Position numbers and translations under genes: made by a program
Assembly: GCA_003224785.1 (NCBI GenBank)
Contig: QHZV01000065.1
Coordinates: forward strand, 1 to 10,323
Source: Acidobacteriota bacterium
GTDB taxonomy: Bacteria > Acidobacteriota > Terriglobia > Terriglobales > Acidobacteriaceae
Reading direction: 5' to 3'
DNA length: 10,323 bases
The notes under the pieces: model-generated
What the model was told of the DNA's origin: nothing
Seen by the model: only the letters and a program-made list of their open reading frames with translations
Database searches by the model: none
Shown here: piece by piece, positions 1-4,338 of the stretch
Layout of the letters: every line of letters starts with the position of its first letter
How positions within the stretch are numbered: the stretch's first letter is position 1

Positions 1-37
1 TTGACAATCATACGTTCCTCTGCGAACTCTCCCGCTA

Positions 38-68
38 TTCTCGGCGATGTCTGCGGCTAAAAGCTTTG
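38..68 (+). repeat. Degraded copy of a dispersed intergenic repeat
   Basis: The stretch contains the core CTGCGGCTAAAAGCT, which matches 12 of 15 bases of TTGCGGTCAAAAGCT at 9990-10004 in the same orientation. The preceding TTCTCGGCG also resembles TTCTTGGCG at 9955-9963. I recognise the general form, runs of 'TTTGCGG..AAAAGC', as a type of repeat often seen between genes in Acidobacteriota and other bacteria, but that is from memory. The copy is worn and its boundaries are approximate. Confidence 0.4.
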
Positions 69-154
69 TCACGGGTACCGATGAGGATCAGGGCTTGAGG
101 CGAGTGGTTTTGAAATAATTCAATCACTGATGATTCAATGATTCAACTTTCTTT

Positions 155-917
155 ATGCCCGAACTCCCCGAAGTCGAAACCATCGCGCGCGGTCTGAACC
201 AACGCATTGCCGGTGACGTAATTGAGTCCATCTGGCTGGGACCGAAACCTGAGCCGCTTAAATCCTCACCCAATGAGATCGCCGCCGCACTCGAATCCAG
301 AAAAATCTCCGGCGTGCGACGTTCCGGCAAGCACATTGTTTTCGATCTGGAATCCAGTGGGAACGACGGGATCGCAACCCAATGGATCGTCCATCTCGGC
401 ATGACCGGAAGCCTTCTTATATGCTCACCTGATGCAGAGCGCGAGAAACACACTCATGCCGTCGCCCAACTCGCGTCCGGACGAGAACTACGATTCGTTG
501 ACCCGCGTCGATTTGGCCATTTAATTTGAGACTTTTGCGGCTCTCTTTCGCGGTCGCAAAACTCCGATCAAGAACGCGCTGCTGAATCAGAATCTGCTAA
601 GCGGCGTCGGAAATATTTATGCTGACGAAGCTTTGTTCCGCGCCGGCATAAGACCTCGCCGTCGTGCTGCATCGCTAACACGAGACGAACTTCGCAAGCT
701 CCATCAGGCCCTCAAGAGAGTTCTAAAGCAGGCAATTCGACTGGGTGGCTCGAGTATTTCGGATTATGTTGACTCCAACGGCGATGAAGGTTTCTTTCAG
801 CTCAAGCATCGTGTCTATGGACGGGAAGGCAAGCCCTGCCTGGTTTGCAAGACGCCCATTAAGAGGATCGTTATTGCCGGCCGGAGTAGTCACTACTGTC
901 CGAAGTGTCAGAAATAA
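155..917 (+). pseudogene. mutM: Formamidopyrimidine-DNA glycosylase (Fpg/MutM), disrupted by an internal deletion with frameshift
   Basis: Intact Fpg is a bifunctional base-excision repair glycosylase/AP lyase that removes 8-oxoguanine and formamidopyrimidines. Here it lies in two frames. The first (155-529) starts MPELPEVETIARGL, giving the catalytic Pro and Glu after Met removal. It keeps the SGKH lysine (residue 59) and runs to DPRRFGHLI, then stops at TGA 527-529. The second frame is open from 525 to 917 and resumes with FETFAALFRGRKTPIK. It has the helix-two-turn-helix motif GVGNIYADE and a complete zinc finger (CLVC...CPKC). Against the E. coli protein, about 24 residues (the loop with LGPEPLS) are missing at 520-527. 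Restoring frame needs a loss of 3n+2 bases; 71 or 74 would give a normal 277-278 aa protein. So this is a real deletion or an assembly fault, not a one-base error. Neither half should be a working enzyme. No Shine-Dalgarno is evident before ATG 155. The gene converges on mscS with 60 bases between them. Confidence 0.9.
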
Positions 918-977
918 AGAGTCACGATGATAGTCCAAAATACAGCGCCGCGATCACAGCGAACGTCCATTGTGCGG

Positions 978-1889
978 CTACGAAGCTTTCCCGGTCCCCT
1001 GGTCCATCACGTAAATCCGACCCGGCCCGGCGGCCTGGACATTGTTCTTCTCAAAGCATGCTTTAATACGTCGCCGTAATTCCCTGCTCACGCGGTACTG
1101 CTTGTTTGGACGGGTCTTGATAAGAATCAAATATTCGGCTTCCCCATTGCCCACCCGGTCAATCCCAGGCACATCGATGTCACTCACGACGTCGTCCGAG
1201 AATTCCGGATCATGACGGACTTCACTCCCAATTTCCTTAAGCAGCTTGACGATTTTTTCGCTCGGCTCGCTATAGGCCACGACTACCCGCAGCGGAAATT
1301 GCGACCAATCGCGAGTTGTATTCGAAACAATCTGAATGGCGCTGTTGGGTACGATGTGTACTGTCCCATCCTCATCGCGTAGCACGGTTTGGCGAAGGCT
1401 CATCTTTTCTACCGTCCCCTTCACCCCTGCGATGCGGACCATGTCGCCGAGGTCGTACTGGTTTTCAAACAGAATGAAGAAGCCGTTGATAAAGTCATGC
1501 ACCATCGTCTGCGCGCCAAAACCGATCGCCAATCCAGCAATGCCAGCGCTCGCGAGCATCGGTCCCAGGTTCAACCCCAGAAGTGAGAGCACTTCCAATA
1601 TCGCGATGAATAGGATTACGAACACGCCGACGCTGGTGATGACGCTGGTCAGGGTTCTGATCTGTTGCACTCGGAGGCCCGAGGGCAGCTTGCGAATGTG
1701 GAGGTCGGCGGTTTTACTGGCGATCATGCGCAAGATCCGGATCAGAACATAGGCGATCACCAGCACAAACACTATTTTCGGAGCATCGTGGCGCAGGAAG
1801 TTTATTGCGTCTTCGCGCCAATCGCGAAGCAAGCCGGGTAAGTTAGCTTCAGTAGGAAGCGATAATCTTTGCAGAAAGAAAGTCAGCAT
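978..1889 (-). CDS. MscS-family small-conductance mechanosensitive ion channel
   Basis: Predicted inner-membrane channel of 303 aa, close to the size of E. coli MscS (286 aa), that would open under membrane tension to release osmolytes during hypo-osmotic shock. Hydrophobic segments lie at about residues 38-57 and 84-105, followed by the pore-lining third helix at about 107-140, rich in Gly and Ala (GLNLGPMLASAGIAGLAIGF). The family hallmark around 138-160 (FFILFENQYDLGDMVRI) and the beta-domain motif VHIVPNSAI (177-185) are clear. The C-terminal alpha/beta vestibule runs to about 295 and ends in a short charged tail. The three-helix topology is like MscS and short YnaI/YkuT relatives rather than the long MscK/MscM proteins. 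ATG 1887-1889 is the only reasonable start. An extended -10 promoter ends only nine bases before it, so the mRNA is probably leaderless. It may be monocistronic. Confidence 0.93.
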   Translation of the reverse strand: MLTFFLQRLSLPTEANLPGLLRDWREDAINFLRHDAPKIVFVLVIAYVLIRILRMIASKTADLHIRKLPSGLRVQQIRTLTSVITSVGVFVILFIAILEVLSLLGLNLGPMLASAGIAGLAIGFGAQTMVHDFINGFFILFENQYDLGDMVRIAGVKGTVEKMSLRQTVLRDEDGTVHIVPNSAIQIVSNTTRDWSQFPLRVVVAYSEPSEKIVKLLKEIGSEVRHDPEFSDDVVSDIDVPGIDRVGNGEAEYLILIKTRPNKQYRVSRELRRRIKACFEKNNVQAAGPGRIYVMDQGTGKAS

Positions 1890-1895
1890 GCAGCG

Positions 1896-1907
1896 CCGAT
1901 TATAGCA
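1896..1907 (-). promoter_or_regulatory. Extended -10 promoter of mscS
   Basis: On the minus strand the sequence reads TTGCTATAATCG: a consensus TATAAT (1904 down to 1899) with the TGn extension. No good -35 hexamer is seen 16-18 bases upstream, which an extended -10 can compensate for. The -10 box ends nine bases before the ATG, so transcription should begin within about three bases of the start codon. Confidence 0.55.
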
Positions 1908-1941
1908 ATCCCGTGCGTCATCCCTTACTGCCCAGTACGCT

Positions 1942-1972
1942 TATAATCTAGCCTGCCTGTTCTTCGCGAGGT
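1942..1972 (+). promoter_or_regulatory. -10 box and ribosome binding site of the exported coiled-coil protein gene
   Basis: A consensus TATAAT lies at 1942-1947, without a recognisable -35. GAGGT at 1968-1972 is placed five bases before the GTG start at 1978, which supports that start. The expected transcript start is near 1954, giving a leader of about 24 bases. The promoter is divergent from that of mscS; the two -10 boxes are about 38 bases apart. Confidence 0.5.
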
Positions 1973-1977
1973 CTATC

Positions 1978-2322
1978 GTGCGATTGAAATTCGCTTCTAT
2001 TCCCTTGCTGCTGCTTGTTCTCAGTGTGGCGCCTTTTTCGTCTCCGCAAGCGCCTACTCTGCCTCCTGTTGCTCCTTCCCGCAGAGACGCCAATCCCGAC
2101 ATTCCTAACCGGGCGCAAAAAGAAATGGAGAAGAAAGCCAACGAACAGCGTCAGGCCGAATTAAAGCGCGATACTGACAAGTTGCTTCAACTTTCGACTG
2201 AACTGAAGCAATATGTGGACAAAAGCAATGAGAACGTCTTGTCGGTGGATGTACTGCGCAAAGCTGAGGAAATAGAAAAACTAGCACATAGCGTGAAGAC
2301 GAAAATGCGCGGGGAAAATTGA
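1978..2322 (+). CDS. Small exported coiled-coil protein of unknown function
   Basis: A 114-aa protein starting at GTG 1978, preceded by a well-spaced GAGGT. The N-terminus is a signal peptide (MRLKF then a Leu/Val-rich core to about residue 18), followed by a Pro/Ser-rich stretch (19-34). The rest (about 45-111) is highly charged and predicted by eye to be helical or coiled-coil, with many Lys, Glu and Gln. The conserved-looking block is DTDKLLQLSTELKQYVDKSN (65-84), then a segment ending in KAEEIEKLAHSVKTKM. I recall similar short secreted proteins in Acidobacteriota, with no assigned function. There are no Cys residues and no enzymatic motif. It is probably periplasmic and soluble. It lies 79 bases upstream of the Fur-family gene on the same strand, but that gene appears to have its own promoter. 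I cannot name a function. Confidence 0.75.
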   Translation: MRLKFASIPLLLLVLSVAPFSSPQAPTLPPVAPSRRDANPDIPNRAQKEMEKKANEQRQAELKRDTDKLLQLSTELKQYVDKSNENVLSVDVLRKAEEIEKLAHSVKTKMRGEN

Positions 2323-2361
2323 GTTCTGATTTCGCGGCGCTTGGCTCAACCTGCTTTTTCG

Positions 2362-2367
2362 GATAAT
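2362..2367 (+). promoter_or_regulatory. Putative -10 box of the Fur-family gene
   Basis: GATAAT lies 34 bases upstream of the ATG at 2402. The best -35 is a weak TTGGCT at 2341-2346, with a short 15-base spacer. The expected transcription start is near 2374, inside the palindrome at 2371-2387, an arrangement that suggests autorepression. Confidence 0.4.
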
Positions 2368-2370
2368 CTA

Positions 2371-2387
2371 TTGCAACTGGGTTTCAA
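2371..2387 (+). promoter_or_regulatory. Fur-type operator candidate, site 1 (imperfect palindrome)
   Basis: TTGCAACTGGGTTTCAA is an imperfect inverted repeat with a single central base. It shares TTGCAACTGG with site 2 and the TGCAACT half with site 3. It overlaps the expected transcription start of the Fur-family gene. Confidence 0.5.
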
Positions 2388-2401
2388 CTTACGAGCTAGC
2401 C

Positions 2402-2854
2402 ATGCCCTTGCCGCAAACCGAAGTTCCAGGACGTCTTCAGGCGGAACTGATGTCGCGCGGTCTTCGGATGACCCACCAGCGCCGCACGATTCTTAGCGTT
2501 GTGGAAACTGCCAAGCAGCATCTAGATGCCTCTCAGATTCTTCGCCAAGCCCGGCGCCTCGATCCCGGCATTGACCGAGTAACCGTCTATCGCACCCTCG
2601 GTCTGCTCAAACGTCACGGCCTGATTGACGAACTCGATTTGATGCACATGCAAGGCGAGAAACACTTCTACGAACGGCGTCCGCAGCGTGACCACATCCA
2701 CATGGCCTGCTTGCGCTGTGGCAAGATTGCCGAGTTTGAAAGCGATTTGTTCGATCGTTTGAAGGGACAAATCCAGCGCGAGTGCCGGTTCCACATCGTC
2801 GTTAGTCGTCTTGAAGTCGGTGGCTACTGCGCCGAATGCCGCGCGTCCAACTAA
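2402..2854 (+). CDS. Fur-family metal-responsive transcriptional regulator
   Basis: A 150-aa protein of normal Fur length, expected to be a cytoplasmic dimeric repressor whose DNA binding depends on a bound divalent metal. The N-terminal winged helix spans about residues 10-90; GLRMTHQRRTIL begins it and DRVTVYRTLGLLKRHGLI (58-75) contains the recognition helix. The dimerisation domain has the His-rich sensor segment HFYERRPQRDHIH (88-100). It also has two CxxC pairs, CLRC (103-106) and CAEC (143-146), which form the structural zinc site. His40, His98, His100 and Glu111 are in positions that suit the sensor site. The Glu in AEF (rather than the Asp of PerR) argues for a Fur/Zur/Mur-like sensor and against a peroxide sensor, though this rests on alignment from memory. 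Which metal is sensed cannot be read from the sequence. Related palindromes lie before and after the gene. No clear Shine-Dalgarno precedes ATG 2402. Confidence 0.93.
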   Translation: MPLPQTEVPGRLQAELMSRGLRMTHQRRTILSVVETAKQHLDASQILRQARRLDPGIDRVTVYRTLGLLKRHGLIDELDLMHMQGEKHFYERRPQRDHIHMACLRCGKIAEFESDLFDRLKGQIQRECRFHIVVSRLEVGGYCAECRASN

Positions 2855-2858
2855 TCTG

Positions 2859-2874
2859 TTGCAACTGGTTGCAA
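2859..2874 (+). promoter_or_regulatory. Fur-type operator candidate, site 2
   Basis: TTGCAACTGGTTGCAA is a perfect inverted repeat with 7-base arms and a 2-base centre. It begins five bases after the stop codon of the Fur-family gene and lies 31 bases upstream of the -35 box of the barrel gene. Its spacing is one base shorter than that of sites 1 and 3. Confidence 0.55.
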
Positions 2875-2905
2875 ACCCGGTGAAACAGAATATTCCCGCT
2901 CAGCC

Positions 2906-2934
2906 TTGACGGAGTTCCCCCATCTCTTTACGAT
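2906..2934 (+). promoter_or_regulatory. Promoter of the barrel protein / cytochrome c operon
   Basis: TTGACG (2906-2911), a 17-base spacer and TACGAT (2929-2934) make a good sigma-70-type promoter. Transcription would start near 2941. The perfect palindrome (site 3) then lies at about +12 to +28, and ATG 2972 follows. A TTG at 2906 that could be taken as a start codon is part of this -35 box. Confidence 0.6.
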
Positions 2935-2951
2935 AGAACTTCTCTCGACAT

Positions 2952-2968
2952 ATGCAACTCAGTTGCAT
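2952..2968 (+). promoter_or_regulatory. Fur-type operator candidate, site 3 (perfect palindrome)
   Basis: ATGCAACTCAGTTGCAT is a perfect 17-base palindrome: 8-base arms around one C. It has the same 7-1-7 layout as the classical Fur-family box (TGATAAT-n-ATTATCA), with TG and CA at the ends, but a different core. It ends three bases before ATG 2972 and sits just downstream of the expected transcription start, so a bound repressor would block both transcription and the initiation region. Confidence 0.65.
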
Positions 2969-2971
2969 CTC

Positions 2972-3841
2972 ATGAAATCTATTCTTACCGTGTTTCTTTC
3001 GCTGCTCCTGCTGCAAGTCTCAGCTGGAGCGCAGGAGTCTCCATTTTTCATCACCTACACTCATCATATGGAAGAGCCTGGCAATCTTGATCTGGAGGTT
3101 TCGACTACGAATGGAATCACACGAAGTGGGCAGAATGCGTACATCGCGCCGTATGTGGAACTGGAGTACGGGGTCACTGCTCGCTGGACGTCGGAACTTT
3201 ACCTGGAAGGCCAATCGACATCGGGCGACAGCAGCGTCTTTACCGGCTGGCGCTGGGAAAATCGGTACAAGGTGCTCGGCCGCGAGCACTGGATCAACCC
3301 AGTGCTATATCTGGAATACGAAAATCTGAATGAGGCCAGTCGTATTCAGAAAGAAATCGAAGGTGGCGGACCGGACCTCGTCTCACCCAATGCGCTTCTC
3401 ACTCCAACTCATGACCACGAATTGGAAGGCAAGCTGATTCTCTCAAGCGATTACCGCGACTGGAATATCTCTGAGAATTTCACGCTGGCCAAGAATTTCT
3501 CGCAGTCCGAGGGCGTTGAATTCGGATATGCATTCGGCGTTTCCCGCCCACTTGCAACGCTTGCCTCTGCGCACGATTGTCGCCTTTGCCGCGAGAATTT
3601 CGTCCTCGGAGCCGAGCTATACGGAGGACTCGGCAGCACGCTCGACTTCGGCGTGCACAATACTGCTCACTACTTCGCGCCGGTTATTTCGTGGGCACTC
3701 AGCGACAACTCTACGCTTCGCCTGTCACCGGGCTTCGGGCTTGCGCATGAAACCAATCCGGTACTTCTTCGCTTCGGGTACACGTATGAATTTCAGGGAT
3801 TCGCTGGGCGCGTGGCAAAGCTATTTGGGAGAAGACCGTGA
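2972..3841 (+). CDS. Putative outer-membrane beta-barrel protein, function unknown
   Basis: A 289-aa protein starting at ATG 2972; an upstream TTG at 2906 is rejected because it is the -35 box. The first 19-21 residues form a signal peptide (MKSILTVFLSLLLLQVSAGA). The mature part alternates polar and hydrophobic or aromatic residues in about ten or more strands, e.g. AYIAPYVELEYGV, FVLGAELYGGLG and the near-terminal VLLRFGYTYEFQGF, typical of an outer-membrane barrel of porin or transporter type. Turns or loops contain unusual metal-ligand-like groups: THHMEE near the mature N-terminus, THDHE mid-protein and HDCRLCRE (a CxxC). No TonB plug, OmpA or other named domain is visible. The gene is coupled to the downstream cytochrome c by a 4-base overlap, and its promoter carries a Fur-type palindrome. 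A role in metal uptake, metal efflux or extracellular redox is inference only. No Shine-Dalgarno is seen before the start. Confidence 0.72.
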   Translation: MKSILTVFLSLLLLQVSAGAQESPFFITYTHHMEEPGNLDLEVSTTNGITRSGQNAYIAPYVELEYGVTARWTSELYLEGQSTSGDSSVFTGWRWENRYKVLGREHWINPVLYLEYENLNEASRIQKEIEGGGPDLVSPNALLTPTHDHELEGKLILSSDYRDWNISENFTLAKNFSQSEGVEFGYAFGVSRPLATLASAHDCRLCRENFVLGAELYGGLGSTLDFGVHNTAHYFAPVISWALSDNSTLRLSPGFGLAHETNPVLLRFGYTYEFQGFAGRVAKLFGRRP

Positions 3842-4338
3842 GCAAGATTGGCGTGGGAAGTGTGCTTGCGGCTTTCCTGGCGGCATCGTCCTTTGCACAA
3901 AATCCGCATTACCAGCCTGATCTGGAATGGCGGCCGCCGACCCAATCTCAGACCCGCGAAAATCCTCTGGCCGCAAGACCAGAACTGGCCGCAGGAGGAA
4001 GGAAACTATTTGTGCGTAACTGCGCCGAGTGCCACGGCCGAGATGGCGCTGGACTCGAAAAGAAACACTCGGCCGATCTGCAGCTTGCCGTCGTCCAACA
4101 AGAAAGCGACGGCGCTCTTTTCTGGAAAATCACCAATGGCAACGCAAAACGCGGCATGCCCTCGTTCAGCAAAATCCCCGAACTTCAGCGCTGGCAGATC
4201 GTGCTCTACGTTCGAACACTTAAAGCTCGAGCCGAGTCCGGGTCTGGTGCCAAGAGCCAACCACCAATAGCTGCTTTTCAGTCTGCAGCCGCTCTCACTT
4301 CCTGTTTCTTGATTTCGACGCCGATTCGCATTCCGTAG
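3838..4338 (+). CDS. Mono-haem c-type cytochrome, periplasmic
   Basis: A 166-aa protein starting at GTG 3838, whose last bases overlap the TGA of the barrel gene. GGGAG at 3827-3831 is spaced six bases before it, supporting translational coupling. A signal peptide (1-20, ending SSFA) is followed by a Pro-rich linker and one class-I cytochrome c domain (about 48-130). The haem site is CAECH (62-66) and the likely distal ligand is Met107 in RGMPSFSKIPELQRWQIV. It probably carries electrons in the periplasm or on the outer membrane. The domain naturally ends near residue 130. The last ~20 residues are encoded by antisense of the hppA 3' end, so the stop codon has probably been lost and replaced downstream; the overlap is 61 bases. 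The electron partner is unknown, and the operon suggests the barrel protein. The assignment as cytochrome is firm, the role is not. Confidence 0.9.
   Translation: MSKIGVGSVLAAFLAASSFAQNPHYQPDLEWRPPTQSQTRENPLAARPELAAGGRKLFVRNCAECHGRDGAGLEKKHSADLQLAVVQQESDGALFWKITNGNAKRGMPSFSKIPELQRWQIVLYVRTLKARAESGSGAKSQPPIAAFQSAAALTSCFLISTPIRIP

Noticed and set aside
47..118. Small ORF of 23 codons before mutM
   Set aside because: It has no ribosome binding site or recognisable protein character and overlaps the degraded repeat.
520..530. Simple one-base sequencing error as the cause of the mutM frame change
   Set aside because: Shifting the frame by one base does not bring back the ~24 residues missing relative to normal Fpg, so a longer deletion or an assembly collapse is required.
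947..978. Possible bidirectional terminator between mutM and mscS (GCCG..CACA / TGTG..CGGC)
   Set aside because: The stem needs a four-base bulge and a 12-base loop, has no U-run on either side, and touches the mscS stop codon.
2906..2971. Upstream TTG start for the barrel protein, adding 22 residues
   Set aside because: The TTG is part of the TTGACG -35 box, the added residues spoil the signal peptide, and the palindromic operator would lie inside coding sequence. ATG 2972 gives a clean signal peptide.
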